Positions 1 through 9,584 of a DNA stretch of 64,000 nucleotides are shown here, piece after piece. The notes below the pieces were generated by a model. That model made no database searches. It was not told where the DNA came from and saw nothing but the letters and a program-made list of their open reading frames with translations. Both the position numbers and the translations under genes were made by a program. Position 1 is the first letter of the stretch, and the number at the start of each line of letters is the position of its first letter. The stretch is from the NCBI GenBank assembly GCA_965116765.1, contig OZ220718.1, forward strand, positions 2,046,001 to 2,110,000, given 5' to 3'. The DNA is from JAJEEA01 sp965116765. Its GTDB lineage: Bacteria > Acidobacteriota > Vicinamibacteria > Vicinamibacterales > UBA8438.

Positions 1-2
1 AG

Positions 3-1928
3 ACGTGGCAGCGCAAGATCGTCGAGGCCTTCTACACGATCCAGATCGAGAAGCGCTACACGAAGCGCGAGATCCTGACGCTCTACGCCAACCAGATCTG
101 GCTGGGCACGGCCCGGCACAGCGCCTTCGGGGTCGAGGCCGCGTCACGACTCTACTTCGACAAGCCCGTGACGGCGCTCGACCTCGGCGAGGCGGCCACC
201 ATCGTCGGCACCTTCCCGACGCCGGCGCGGTCGAGCCCGCTAGTCGACATGGACCGGGCGGTGAGGGGCCGCAACCGCGTCCTGCGGCGGATGGTCGCCG
301 AGGGTTACGTCTCGCAGACCGAAGCCGACGAGGCCATGGCCCGACCCATCGTGCTGGCCGAGCGGCAGGAGCGGAGCAACTCCATCGCGCCCTACTTCAT
401 CGAGGAGGTCCGCCAGCATCTTGAACAGGAATACGGGGTGGATCAGCTCTACGAGCAGGGGCTGACCGTCCACACCACCCTCGACGTCCGCCTGCAGCGG
501 GCGGCCAATCGGGCGATCGAGGCGGGGCTGCGGGCCCACGACAAGCGCCGCGGGTTCAGGCCCCCCGCGCGCAACGTCCTCGCCGAGGCGGCAGAGAGCG
601 GCGACTACCGCGACCCGGCGGAGATCCTCGCGACCTGGGAGCACTTCCGCTGGCGGCTGCCGATCGAGGCGGGAGACATCGTGCCCGCCGTCGTCACCGG
701 CGCCGATGGCGAGGCGATGCACGTGCGGTTCGGGCCGCATGCCGCCCGGGTCGTTCCTCGGGGGCTGAGCGTGACCCCGGAACGGGAGTACGAGGGGTTC
801 CGGCGCCTCGGCGGAGAGCGTGCCGACGAGATCGTCTCCCCGGGCGACCTCGTCGAGGTCGAGGTCACCGTCCTCGACACGAGCAGCGACCGGCCGGTGG
901 TGGAGGCCGAGCTCGAGCAGGAGCCGCTGGCCGAGGCGGCGCTCCTCGCCATCGAGAACCGGACCGGCCGCGTCCTCGCGATGGTGGGCGGCTACGACTT
1001 CGACCGCAGCAAGTTCAACCGCGCCACGCAGGCCTACCGGCAGCTCGGCTCGCTCTTCAAGGGCTTGCTCTACGCCGCCGCCATCGACCAGGGCTACACC
1101 ACCACGTCGATCGTGCGGGACGAGCCCATCGCCTACGAGGTGGGGCCGGGGCAGCCGCTCTACCGGCCCACCAACTACGACTACACCTACGAGGGCCCGA
1201 TCACGCTGCGGCGGGCGCTGGAGAAGTCGCGCAACGTCCCCGCCGTCTGGATCATGAACGAGCTCGGACCGCAGAACGTCCTCGACTTCGCGAAGCGGCT
1301 CGGCTTCACGTACGACGCCCCGCCGTATCTCTCGGTGGCCCTGGGGTCGGCCGAGGCGACGCTGCTCGAGGTCACCAGCGCCTACTCCGTCTTCCCCAAC
1401 CGGGGCGTGCGGATGGTGCCCTATCAGGTCGACCGCATCGTCGACCGCGAGGGCAAGGCGCTCGAAGAGAACAGCCCCGTGTCCGAGGACGCCGTCCCCG
1501 CCGACACCGCCTACATCATGACGAGCCTGATGGAGGGCGTGGTCCAGCGCGGCACCGGCGTACGCGCGAGCCGCCTGGGGTGGCCCCTGGGCGGCAAGAC
1601 CGGCACGATGGACGAGTACACCGACGCCTGGTTCATCGGCTTCGACCCGGAGGTCACCGTCGGGGTCTGGGTCGGCTACGACGAGAAGGTCACCCTCGGC
1701 TACGACGAGCAGGGGGCGCGGGTGGCGCTGCCGATCTGGATCGACTTCATGCGGGCCCACATCGACGGCCGCGAGCCCGACCCCGAGAACGACCGTTTCG
1801 TCCCCCCGGGCAACATCGTCTTCGCCAGGGTGAACCCCGATACCGGCGAGGTGTCGCCCTGGGGCGGCAACGTCATCCGGGAGGCGTTCATCGCCGGCAC
1901 CGCGCCCGGCACCGAGCTGCTGCCGTAG
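3..1928 (+). CDS. Class A penicillin-binding protein 1A, 5' end outside the window
   Basis: This is the C-terminal ~640 residues of a bifunctional peptidoglycan synthase that polymerises glycan strands and cross-links stem peptides in the periplasm. The reading frame is open from the window edge, so the membrane anchor and the first part of the GT51 domain are missing. The start of the visible part still shows late GT51 motifs (TKREILTLYANQIWLG, then AFGVEAA and a LGEAATIVG segment). The transpeptidase domain has the active-site SxxK as SLFK (Ser codon at 1050), SRN (1227) and KTGT (1596). A region between the domains resembles the inserted OB-type domain of PBP1A. The stop is TAG at 1926-1928. 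The family call is firm; assignment to PBP1A rather than PBP1C rests on the KTGT and the insert. Confidence 0.93.
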   Translation, partial: TWQRKIVEAFYTIQIEKRYTKREILTLYANQIWLGTARHSAFGVEAASRLYFDKPVTALDLGEAATIVGTFPTPARSSPLVDMDRAVRGRNRVLRRMVAEGYVSQTEADEAMARPIVLAERQERSNSIAPYFIEEVRQHLEQEYGVDQLYEQGLTVHTTLDVRLQRAANRAIEAGLRAHDKRRGFRPPARNVLAEAAESGDYRDPAEILATWEHFRWRLPIEAGDIVPAVVTGADGEAMHVRFGPHAARVVPRGLSVTPEREYEGFRRLGGERADEIVSPGDLVEVEVTVLDTSSDRPVVEAELEQEPLAEAALLAIENRTGRVLAMVGGYDFDRSKFNRATQAYRQLGSLFKGLLYAAAIDQGYTTTSIVRDEPIAYEVGPGQPLYRPTNYDYTYEGPITLRRALEKSRNVPAVWIMNELGPQNVLDFAKRLGFTYDAPPYLSVALGSAEATLLEVTSAYSVFPNRGVRMVPYQVDRIVDREGKALEENSPVSEDAVPADTAYIMTSLMEGVVQRGTGVRASRLGWPLGGKTGTMDEYTDAWFIGFDPEVTVGVWVGYDEKVTLGYDEQGARVALPIWIDFMRAHIDGREPDPENDRFVPPGNIVFARVNPDTGEVSPWGGNVIREAFIAGTAPGTELLP

Positions 1929-2133
1929 TCGGCGAGCGCCGCCACCCCGACCGCATCCCCGCACCCGGAGAGGGTGGCGACCCGGTTCGGCGGCGTCTGC
2001 GTGCCCGAGGACTCGACCCGGGCCGAGTCGAGAATCCGCCGCGGTCGCGCAAGGGCGCGCTCGTCAGCCTCGTCTCGTCGCGGCCGGAGGCCCCGAGCAG
2101 CCCCGTGCGCCAAGCACGTACCTGGAATACGGC

Positions 2134-2505
2134 ATGTCACCAAGTGTGCAGACCCCGCCGCCCGTCCGCGAGATAGTCGACGCTGACGCCCTGGCGGCCG
2201 CCATCGACAGCACCCGGGCGGTGCTGTTCAAGCACAGCACCCGCTGTCCCGTCTCGGCCTACGTCATCGACGAGGTCATGGAGTTCGCCGAGGACCATCC
2301 GGAATGGCCCGTGTACCTCCTCAAGGTGATCGAGCAGCGTCCGCTGTCGAACGAGGCCGCGGACAGGCTCGGGGTGCGGCACGAGTCGCCGCAGGCGTTC
2401 GTCCTGCACCAGGGCCGGCTGCGCTGGCACGGCTCCCACAACGAGATCACCGCCGAGGCGTTGCAGCGGGAGGTGCGGCTCGCCCACGAGCCGTCGCAGG
2501 TGTAA
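2134..2505 (+). CDS. ytxJ: YtxJ-type monothiol bacilliredoxin
   Basis: This 123-residue soluble protein matches the DUF2847/YtxJ family of thioredoxin-like proteins, which act in bacillithiol redox chemistry by removing bacillithiol from oxidised proteins. The diagnostic stretch is KHSTRCPVS, giving a CPVS monothiol centre in place of CxxC, followed by a typical SPQAFVLHQGR segment near the C-terminus. The length is as expected for the family. There is no strong Shine-Dalgarno site before the ATG. It stands alone between the PBP gene and an exported protein. It implies that the organism makes bacillithiol, which is known for Acidobacteriota; no biosynthesis genes are in view. Confidence 0.85.
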   Translation: MSPSVQTPPPVREIVDADALAAAIDSTRAVLFKHSTRCPVSAYVIDEVMEFAEDHPEWPVYLLKVIEQRPLSNEAADRLGVRHESPQAFVLHQGRLRWHGSHNEITAEALQREVRLAHEPSQV

Positions 2506-2682
2506 CCCGGTCATGCGAATGGCGAATCCGTCCGCAGGAGGCGCGGACCTGAAGCCTGCGGATCCGGGTGCAACGCCGCCCGGCACGCGCTACCATGTCG
2601 GGTGTCGTCACGCCGACAACCTGGCGCAGGATCCCGCGCCACATCGGGACGCCCCGGCAGTTGCATCGACAGGAGGCTCGAG

Positions 2683-3663
2683 ATGTCAGTCAAGACCGCC
2701 GCGATCGTGACGTTGCTCGGCGCCGTGGGCCTCGCGCCCCTCGCCGGCGCGCAGTCGGCAGACCTGCGGACGCCGTGGGGCGATCCGGACCTGCAGGGCA
2801 TCTGGACCGGCTCGACCCTGACGCCGCTGGAGCGGCCGGCCCGGTTCGCCGGCCAGGAGTTCCTGACCGAGGAGGAGGCGGCGGGCCTGGAGCGGCGCGC
2901 CGACGAGACCCGGTTCGTCGAGCGGGTGCCGCGCGAGGGCGACCCCGGCACCTACAACCAGACCTGGTTCGACCCCGGCACGCGCCTCGTGCCCGACCGG
3001 CGCACCGCCCTGATCACCGACCCGCCGGACGGGCGCGTCCCCTACACCTCGGAGATGGCCGAGCGCAGCCGGCTGCAGGCGATCTACCGTGTCAGCGGGG
3101 CCCGCAACACGTGGGTGGACGTCGACACCGGCGAGCGCTGCATGTCGGACGGGGTGCCGATGTTCTGGCTCGGCTACAACCCCAACCACCAGATCTTCCA
3201 GACGCCCGACCACGTCGTCGTCGTGCACGAGATGTTCCGCGACCGGCGCATCATTCCCCTCGACGACCGGCCGGGCACCGGCATCCGCCAGTGGAACGGC
3301 GACATGCGCGGGCGCTGGGAGGGCGACACCCTCGTCGTCGAGTCGACCCACTTCGTCGACGGGTCGGCCGACCGCTGGGCCCAGACGTGGCGCATGCCCA
3401 CGCACACCATGCACCTCGTCGAGCGCTTCACCCGCCTCGACGCCGACACCCTGCAGTACGAGTTCACCCTGACCGATCCGGCGAAGTTCACCGCGCCGTG
3501 GAGCGTCCGCATTCCGCTGACCACGAACCAGGCGTCGCGCGGCGTCACCGAGGGCCCGCTCTACGAGTACGCCTGCCACGAGGGCAACTACAGCATCGCC
3601 AACGTCCTCCGCGGCGCCCGCGTCGAGGAGCTGGCCGCGGGCGAGGGCGGCGAACAGAACTGA
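2683..3663 (+). CDS. Exported protein of the DLQG[IL]W family, function unknown (paralogue 1)
   Basis: This 326-residue protein begins with a signal peptide (hydrophobic stretch to about residue 23, ending AGAQ). The ATG at 2683 has AGGAGG at 2671-2676 and is preferred over an upstream in-frame ATG at 2602. Motifs shared with the gene at 8486-9538 include DLQGIW, TPLERP, WEGDTLVVES, LVERFTRLDADT and EYACHEGN near the C-terminus. Such proteins occur in many copies in Acidobacteriota and some marine bacteria, often beside quinoprotein dehydrogenases. No biochemical role is known to me. The mature protein is probably periplasmic and beta-rich. Confidence 0.85.
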   Translation: MSVKTAAIVTLLGAVGLAPLAGAQSADLRTPWGDPDLQGIWTGSTLTPLERPARFAGQEFLTEEEAAGLERRADETRFVERVPREGDPGTYNQTWFDPGTRLVPDRRTALITDPPDGRVPYTSEMAERSRLQAIYRVSGARNTWVDVDTGERCMSDGVPMFWLGYNPNHQIFQTPDHVVVVHEMFRDRRIIPLDDRPGTGIRQWNGDMRGRWEGDTLVVESTHFVDGSADRWAQTWRMPTHTMHLVERFTRLDADTLQYEFTLTDPAKFTAPWSVRIPLTTNQASRGVTEGPLYEYACHEGNYSIANVLRGARVEELAAGEGGEQN

Positions 3664-3694
3664 TGGCGGGAGGTCCCCGCGGGGAGGCTGCTGC

Positions 3695-5539
3695 GTGACT
3701 CGCGCGTTCTCCCCGCCCCCGGCAACGCTATCCGAAGCGCTCTCGCTGCTGAGCACCGATGTCCTCCGGCGGATGATGGGCCTGCTGCCGAAGGCCACGC
3801 CGCCCCCCACGCGCAAGACGGACATGGTCGCCGCGATCGAGGGCCGGCTCGCCGGCGACTCCCCGCGGAAGCTGTGGGCGCGGCTCGACGAGACCCAACA
3901 GCTCGCCGTGCGCGAAGCCCTGGCAACGCCGCAGGGCGCCTTGGACCAACGCCGGTTCAGGGCCAAGTACGGAAGGCTGCCCGCCGGCTTCGGCACGTCC
4001 GTCAGCCGCGCGAAGGCCTCGCTCCTGCACTTCTTCCTCTACGTGCCGCAACGCCACCTCACGCAGCCCACCCTCGTTCCGCCGGACTTGGCACAGCGCC
4101 TGCGGGCGTTCGTGCCGCCGCCCCCGCCGGCCGAGATGGCGGCCGTGGAAGAGCCGCCCCGGGGCGTGGAGCTGTACACCCGCCCCGACGACAAGCAGTC
4201 GTTCGTTCGGATGAAACTCGAGCGGCGCGACATGGAACGGACCGCTCAGCAGGATCTGCCCGCGGTGCTGCGGCTGATCGAGGGAGCCCGCGTCGCCGTG
4301 AGCGCCAGCACGCGGCGGCCTTCTGCCGCGGCGATCCAGCGCGTCGCCGAGGTGCTCGCGGGCGGCGACTTCTTCGACGCCGCGGCTGGCAAGGCGCCCG
4401 CATGGCTCCGCGAGATCGGTCCCATCAGGGCGTTCGCCTGGCCCTGCCTCGTGCAGGCGGCCAAGCTGGCCGAGCTCCGCGGATCGAAGCTGGCGCTAAC
4501 GAAGTCCGGCCGCGCCGCCCTGCACGCGCCGCCGGCGGAGACGCTGCGCGCCATCTGGAAACGGTGGCTCGGGACCACGCTGCTGGACGAGTTCGGCCGC
4601 GTCGACGCCATCAAGGGGCAGACCCGCGGCAAGGGCCGGCGAACGATGACGGCGGCATCGGGCCGCCGGGCCGTCGTCGCCGACGCGCTGGCGGAGTGTC
4701 CGGTCGGCGGCTGGGTACGTTTCGACGACTTCGGACGGTTCATGCAGGCGGCCGGCTTCGACTTCGACGTGAACCGCGACCCCTGGAACCTCTACCTCCT
4801 GGAACCGGGATACGGCAGCCTCGGATACGACGGCTCCCACGACTGGGCCATCATCGAAGGCCGCTACGTCCTCTGCCTGCTGTTCGAGTACGCCGCCACC
4901 CTCGGCCTGATCGATGTCGCCTACAGCGAGCCCCGCGACGCGCGCCCGGACTATACGCACATGTGGGGCTCCGACGAGCTGCTGTACCTGAGCCGCTACG
5001 ACGGCCTGCACTACTTCAGGCTGAATCCCCTGGGCGCGTACTGTCTCGGCATCGCCGACGCCTACGCGCCGAGCACGCCCACCGCGCGGGCCGCGCTCAG
5101 CATCTATCCCAACCTCTCGATACAGGCCGCCGCGCCCTTGTCGCCGGAAGAGCGGACGTTGCTGGAGACGTACGCCGCCGCCGAAGGCGACGGCGTGTGG
5201 CGGCTGGACCGCGACAAAGCGCTGGCCGCCATCGAGGGCGGGCACGACCCCGACGAGTTCCGCAAGTTCCTCGCGGCGCGAGACGACCAGCCCGTGCCCG
5301 AGACCGTCGAGGGATTCCTCGCCGCCGCGACACGCGGCGCGCGGGCGCTGAAGATTCGGCGGACGGCTTTGCTCATCGAATGCGCCGACGCGGAGGTCGC
5401 CGACCGCCTGACCACCGACAAGGGCACGGCCAAGCTCTGCCTGCGCGCCGGCGAGCGCCTCCTGGCGGTGCCGACGGCATCGGAGGCGGCGTTCCGCAAG
5501 GCCGCCCGCGCGATGGGCTACGGCATGCCGCCGCGGTGA
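3695..5539 (+). CDS. Conserved hypothetical protein, possibly helicase-associated winged-helix type
   Basis: This 614-residue protein starts at GTG 3695 with GGGGAGG eight bases upstream, 31 bases after the previous stop. It has no signal peptide or membrane segment. The first ~150 residues look helical and SAP/winged-helix-like (alternating LSTDVLRRMMGLL and TRKTDMVAAIEGRL segments). The C-terminal ~80 residues (ALKIRRTALLIECADAEVAD, then LCLRAGERLLAVP) resemble the helicase-associated XPB/Ssl2-type domain seen in bacterial proteins that lack the helicase motor. No Walker motifs are visible, so it is not itself an ATPase. A role in nucleic-acid transactions is only an inference. Confidence 0.75.
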   Translation: MTRAFSPPPATLSEALSLLSTDVLRRMMGLLPKATPPPTRKTDMVAAIEGRLAGDSPRKLWARLDETQQLAVREALATPQGALDQRRFRAKYGRLPAGFGTSVSRAKASLLHFFLYVPQRHLTQPTLVPPDLAQRLRAFVPPPPPAEMAAVEEPPRGVELYTRPDDKQSFVRMKLERRDMERTAQQDLPAVLRLIEGARVAVSASTRRPSAAAIQRVAEVLAGGDFFDAAAGKAPAWLREIGPIRAFAWPCLVQAAKLAELRGSKLALTKSGRAALHAPPAETLRAIWKRWLGTTLLDEFGRVDAIKGQTRGKGRRTMTAASGRRAVVADALAECPVGGWVRFDDFGRFMQAAGFDFDVNRDPWNLYLLEPGYGSLGYDGSHDWAIIEGRYVLCLLFEYAATLGLIDVAYSEPRDARPDYTHMWGSDELLYLSRYDGLHYFRLNPLGAYCLGIADAYAPSTPTARAALSIYPNLSIQAAAPLSPEERTLLETYAAAEGDGVWRLDRDKALAAIEGGHDPDEFRKFLAARDDQPVPETVEGFLAAATRGARALKIRRTALLIECADAEVADRLTTDKGTAKLCLRAGERLLAVPTASEAAFRKAARAMGYGMPPR

Positions 5540-5911
5540 TGGGAATGGGTGAGAATCCAGCCGCCGCGGCGTCCTGACGCCGCCTTCCTGGCACGCCTAC
5601 AGCTCCTCACCCGAGAGAATCCGCCATACGCGCCGGTAGTCGCCTCCGCTCAAGCGGCGGACCGACAACGAATAACAGTCGATAGTCCGGGGCGGCCAGG
5701 GCCGGCACCTGTTCTGCGATACGTTGAGCGAGAGCGTCCGCCACCTGCGGAGCCCCCGCCGAAACCGGATGATTGGCACGCCGCCGTGTGGACGCTCGCT
5801 GCCGACGCAGCAGAATCCATACAGAGGCGGCGACTTGGCCACCCTCCAACTAGCGGCGAGTAGACTGCACGCCGACCCGACCCGGAGCGGATCCTGCCGC
5901 AGCGGCCCCGC
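5540..5911. other. Gene-poor gap
   Basis: This 372-base stretch lies between converging genes. Short open frames exist on both strands (for example 5607-5849 minus and 5549-5863 plus), but none has a Shine-Dalgarno site, recognisable motifs or convincing composition. Base use is slightly less GC-rich than in the neighbours. It may hold a gene remnant; nothing can be identified. Confidence 0.4.
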
Positions 5912-7708
5912 TCACGGCAGCGTGAACGTCACCAGCATGTTGCTGCCGGTCGGCGCCTCGAGCTCCGGCGCGTAGGTGCGCAGCCGGTTGCCGACGCCGC
6001 CGACCGGCACCGTGAGGTACTGCCGGCCGCCGGCCTCGTAGGTCACCGGGTAGCCGCTGATCTGGCTGCCGAGGATCGTCTCCCAGAGGACCTCGCCGGT
6101 CTCGGCGTCGAAGGCCCGGAAGCGCCGGTTCGAGTCGCCGAAGAAGACGACGTTGCCGGCGGTGGCGAGGGTGGTGCCGGCGTTGGGCGCGCGCTGGCTG
6201 TAGCGCCAGACCTCGCGGCCGGTGGAGATGTCGATGGCCCGCACCTCGGTGAGGTCGCCCTCGGGGCCGATGTCGGGGTCGGGAATCGAGAACCGGGGGC
6301 CGGTGCCCGAGACGGTCCGGGGGTTGAGGGTCTGGTTCAGGCACGAGCGGTTGATGGGGACGTAGAGCAGCCCCGTCACCGGGCTGTACGACCACGACCA
6401 CCAACCCTTCACGTTGTGGCCGCAGATGATGAACTGGTCGCCGGCCTCGCGCGCCACCAGGTCCATGTTGATGGTGGTCGTGCCGGTCTCCACGTCGACG
6501 TCCGAGATGACGAACCGCTCGGTGCTGTCGAAGGGAAACGGGTCGGCCCAGAGGAACTCCCCGGTCTCGCGGTCGTTGACGAAGAGGCCGCCGGGCTCGC
6601 CCAGGACCACGACGATCTTGCGCTCCTCGGCGGTGCCGGCGAGCCTCGGGTTGATCCAGCGCACCGCCTCGGGGTCGGGATTGACCACGGTGTCGATGAG
6701 GGTGCGCTCCTGCACGAAGTCCTGGTCCCAGTCGTCGCACGGCAGGTACTGGTAGTACCAGTCGATGGCGCCGGTGTCGGCATTCATCGCGAGGGTCGAG
6801 TTGGAGTACAGCTCGCACGGCGAGCGGTCGCCGACGTCCCAGGTGCCGCGGCGCATCAGGCGGGTGTAGGGCAGGGGTACCGCGACGCCCCAGTACACCC
6901 GGTTCAGCTCGGGGTCGAAGCTGCCCGGCACGCCCCACGGCGAGACGTGGACGCGCTGGGACGTGGGCAGCGTGCCCCACGTCGCCCCGCCGGGGTCGTC
7001 GGCGCCCGCCGCGGTGTAGGTGCGCCAGCGCTCGACGCCGTCGCCGGCGTCGTGGGCGGCGACGAAGCAGCGGGCGTCGAGGCTGGCGGGGCTGCACGTC
7101 CGCCCGCTGACGACCATGCCGTTGACGATCGTCGCGCCCGACGAGTGGGTGATGCCGTCGCGGTAGTCCGCCGTCCGCGACTCCCAGGCGAGCTCGCCGG
7201 TGCGGGCGTCGACCGCGATGATGTGGGCGTCGGCGGTCAGGTGATAGACGTGGCGGCCGTAGAGGGCGAGGTTGCGGGTGCGGGCCCCGAACTGCGCGAA
7301 CTCGCGGATGTCGTCCGGCTGGTCGCGCCGGTACTCCCAGATCAGGTCCCCGGTCGTGGCGTCGAGCGCCTGCAGGTGGTCGTAGCCCGGCTGCGCGATG
7401 TACATCACGCCGTCGTAGACCAGCGGCCGGATCTCCTGGGCCCCCTCTTCCATCGCCCGCATCCACGCGAGGCGCAGCCCACCGACGTTGTCGCGGTCGA
7501 TCTCGTCGAGGGGGCTGAAGGCCTGGAAGTCGTAGGTGCGGTACGCCATCAGCCAGTCGCCGGGGTCGGGGTCGCGGAGCATCTCGTCGGTGATGGGCAC
7601 GAACTCCTGCGCCTGGCCGGCCGCGACCGCCGTCGGACACACGCCGCACGCCAGCCACGCCAGAACCGCGACCACCCCGACACGCGCGAATCTCGACTGT
7701 CTCGTCAT
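5912..7708 (-). CDS. PQQ-dependent alcohol-dehydrogenase-type quinoprotein
   Basis: This 598-residue exported protein starts at ATG 7708 with AGGAGG just upstream and has a signal peptide ending near AVAAG. The body is an eight-bladed propeller of the quinoprotein alcohol dehydrogenase family. It shows the repeated blade motif of the form DATTGDLIWEY, DARTGELAWE, DAETGEVLWE. No CxxCH is present, so there is no fused cytochrome c; electrons would pass to a separate carrier. Proteins of this group oxidise alcohols or sugars in the periplasm with pyrroloquinoline quinone. The substrate cannot be read from sequence. It belongs to a neighbourhood with two further quinoproteins (11405-13522 and 15075-17033). 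Confidence 0.88.
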   Translation of the reverse strand: MTRQSRFARVGVVAVLAWLACGVCPTAVAAGQAQEFVPITDEMLRDPDPGDWLMAYRTYDFQAFSPLDEIDRDNVGGLRLAWMRAMEEGAQEIRPLVYDGVMYIAQPGYDHLQALDATTGDLIWEYRRDQPDDIREFAQFGARTRNLALYGRHVYHLTADAHIIAVDARTGELAWESRTADYRDGITHSSGATIVNGMVVSGRTCSPASLDARCFVAAHDAGDGVERWRTYTAAGADDPGGATWGTLPTSQRVHVSPWGVPGSFDPELNRVYWGVAVPLPYTRLMRRGTWDVGDRSPCELYSNSTLAMNADTGAIDWYYQYLPCDDWDQDFVQERTLIDTVVNPDPEAVRWINPRLAGTAEERKIVVVLGEPGGLFVNDRETGEFLWADPFPFDSTERFVISDVDVETGTTTINMDLVAREAGDQFIICGHNVKGWWSWSYSPVTGLLYVPINRSCLNQTLNPRTVSGTGPRFSIPDPDIGPEGDLTEVRAIDISTGREVWRYSQRAPNAGTTLATAGNVVFFGDSNRRFRAFDAETGEVLWETILGSQISGYPVTYEAGGRQYLTVPVGGVGNRLRTYAPELEAPTGSNMLVTFTLP

Positions 7709-8166
7709 TGGCGTCCTCCTGTGCACGCCCAATCGTAGCAGCCTGCGGCGAGACACTCCCGAGCAATCGACCGGGCGGTCTCCGCGAGTGCGGGCTCCGT
7801 CGAGCACCGCCGGACGGCGAGGACCGCCGGACGGCAGGGCCGTCGAGCGCTGGCAGACCGCGTACCGGCGGGTCCACGCGGTCCGGGCCGCCGTCGTCAT
7901 GGTGGTCTTCCCGCCGCCCTTCGGTTACCAGTGAGGTATAGTCCAACCGCAACGGAGAGCCGACCGCCCCGAGCTCCCGCAGGTCGGCTGGCGGGGCGGA
8001 CGGAGCCGTGGTCGACGCTCTCCGGGCTCGTGGTCTGCGCCCGGAACGGTGCAGAGTCGCGGCGGCATCGGTCGGGCGTCAATCCTCACGCCGCAGAGGT
8101 TGCGCGTCGGCGAGCCTCCAACCCGACCGAAGGCCGCGCGGCGATGCCCTCGGGACCCGGGCGGAC
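7709..8166. other. Divergent intergenic region
   Basis: This region separates a leftward quinoprotein gene from a rightward small gene. It contains a -10-like TATAGT at 7937-7942 on the plus strand that could serve the gene at 8167. It also has two short direct repeats of CCGCCGGACGGC near 7809 and 7825. No credible gene is seen. Confidence 0.4.
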
Positions 8167-8412
8167 ATGATGGCGCTGGCGGAAATGATTGCTCTCGTAG
8201 TCGGGCTCGGCATCCTGGCAGCGGCGCTGTACCTGGTCGTCGCGCGACAGCGGCAACCGCGGGACATCCGCCAGCGGATCTACCGCCGGCAGGACGGACG
8301 CTGCCGCGACTGCGGGCAGGCGATGGAGGAGGCGTGGCTCAAGCTGGACGAGCCGCCCGGCGGCGAGCCGGAGCTCGTCTGCTCCGTCTGCCACATGACG
8401 CGCCACGCCTGA
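8167..8412 (+). CDS. Small membrane-anchored zinc-ribbon protein
   Basis: This 81-residue protein has one N-terminal membrane segment (about residues 6-24). A basic cytoplasmic part follows with two CxxC pairs (CRDCG and CSVCH, with a following His) that should bind one zinc ion. The arrangement IYRRQDGRC..CG resembles a stripped-down HNH or zinc-ribbon fold, but the HNH catalytic residues are not evident. The Shine-Dalgarno site is weak. It is probably real, because composition and motif are coherent. The function is unknown. Confidence 0.6.
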   Translation: MMALAEMIALVVGLGILAAALYLVVARQRQPRDIRQRIYRRQDGRCRDCGQAMEEAWLKLDEPPGGEPELVCSVCHMTRHA

Positions 8413-8485
8413 GGGCCCGGGGCACGGAACGCCCCCCGGTGGCGGCGGCCCCACGCCGACGACCGCCAACGTGACGATTCCCGCG

Positions 8486-9538
8486 CTACCGGATCGGTGC
8501 GAACGGCACCGCCGGCTCGCGCACGCCGGGGTGGCCGGCCTCGATGCGCTGACGCGAGACGAGGGCCGCCGCCTCGAGGGCGAGCTCCTCGTCGGCCCGG
8601 CCCGCGTGCAGCAGGTTCACCATGGCGTGGTTGCCCTCGTGGCAGGCGTACTCGAAGAGGGTCACGTCGGCCGCGGACCGCTGCATGGGAATGGCCACCG
8701 TGTACGGCACGGCGAAGGTCTCGGGATCCTCCACCGTGATCCGGTAGTCGATGGTGTTGGCGTCGACCAGGGTGAAGCGCTCGACGAGGGTCAGGGTCTC
8801 GCCCGACATGCGCGGACCGGTCGGGGTGACGTGCGACGGCTGGTAGTCGCCGCCGTCGAGCTTGCCGTTGAAGTGGCGGGTCTCGACGACGAGGGTGTCG
8901 CCCTCCCAGTAGCCGCGCGCATCGCCCAGCCACTGGCGGATGCCGTCGTCGGCGTGCGGCCGCCCGTCGAGAGGCACGATGCGCGCCTCGTGGATCATCT
9001 CCATCAGCAGCACGAAGTGGTCGGGGGTCTGGAAGATCTGGTAGTTGGCGTTGTACAGGGTCGGGATCATCGCCGTCGGCAGCGTGCGCGAGATGCAGCG
9101 CTCCCAGTTGTTGCGGTCGAGCCACGAGTCGGCCTCGCCGCGGCCCTCGCGCGCCGCCTCGCGGGCAATCAGCCGCTCGACGCCCTGCTCGGTCATCCGG
9201 ATGCGGCCGTCCGGCGGGTCCACGATCAGCGCCTCGCGGTCGATCCGGCCGGCCTGCTCGAGCCAGCCCGCCCCGGTGCCGCCGGTCGCCTCGATGACCG
9301 CCCGCTGCGCGCGGCGGCTCAGCGCCCACTCCTCGTCCGTCAACCGCTCCAGGGGCGTCGTCGTCGAGTTGTTCCACAGCCCCTGCAGGTCGGGGGCTCC
9401 CCACGGGGTCCGCGGGACCTCGGAGCCGTCCGACTCGATGCGTTCCGGAACCCACTGCCCGGCCGCGGGAGCGGCCACCGCCAGGGCCGCCGCGAGCACC
9501 GCGCCGGCACCTATGGTCCAACGTGTCTTCATCCGCAT
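8486..9538 (-). CDS. Exported protein of the DLQG[IL]W family (paralogue 2)
   Basis: This 350-residue exported protein is a paralogue of 2683-3663. It shares DLQGLW, TTPLERL, YWEGDTLVVETRHF, LVERFTLVDANT and EYACHEGN. A signal peptide runs to AAGQ near residue 29. ATG 9538 is chosen because GGGAGG lies eight bases upstream; an in-frame ATG at 9532 would be too far. The pairing of two divergent paralogues around a quinoprotein gene suggests that they handle related substrates or act as accessory proteins. No function is established for the family. Confidence 0.83.
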   Translation of the reverse strand: MRMKTRWTIGAGAVLAAALAVAAPAAGQWVPERIESDGSEVPRTPWGAPDLQGLWNNSTTTPLERLTDEEWALSRRAQRAVIEATGGTGAGWLEQAGRIDREALIVDPPDGRIRMTEQGVERLIAREAAREGRGEADSWLDRNNWERCISRTLPTAMIPTLYNANYQIFQTPDHFVLLMEMIHEARIVPLDGRPHADDGIRQWLGDARGYWEGDTLVVETRHFNGKLDGGDYQPSHVTPTGPRMSGETLTLVERFTLVDANTIDYRITVEDPETFAVPYTVAIPMQRSAADVTLFEYACHEGNHAMVNLLHAGRADEELALEAAALVSRQRIEAGHPGVREPAVPFAPIR

Positions 9539-9584
9539 CCGCGCACCTCCCGGACCCACCGTCGCCGCGGCGGCCGCACGCCGT

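Noticed and set aside
240..1964. A 574-codon antisense frame opposite the penicillin-binding protein
   Set aside because: It is a typical high-GC shadow with no start signals or domains.
5549..5863. A 104-codon plus-strand gene
   Set aside because: No ribosome-binding site, Pro-rich low-complexity translation, and equally long frames on the other strand.
8280..8412. HNH endonuclease
   Set aside because: Two CxxC pairs are present, but the HNH catalytic His/Asn pattern is not, and the protein is membrane-anchored and very short.
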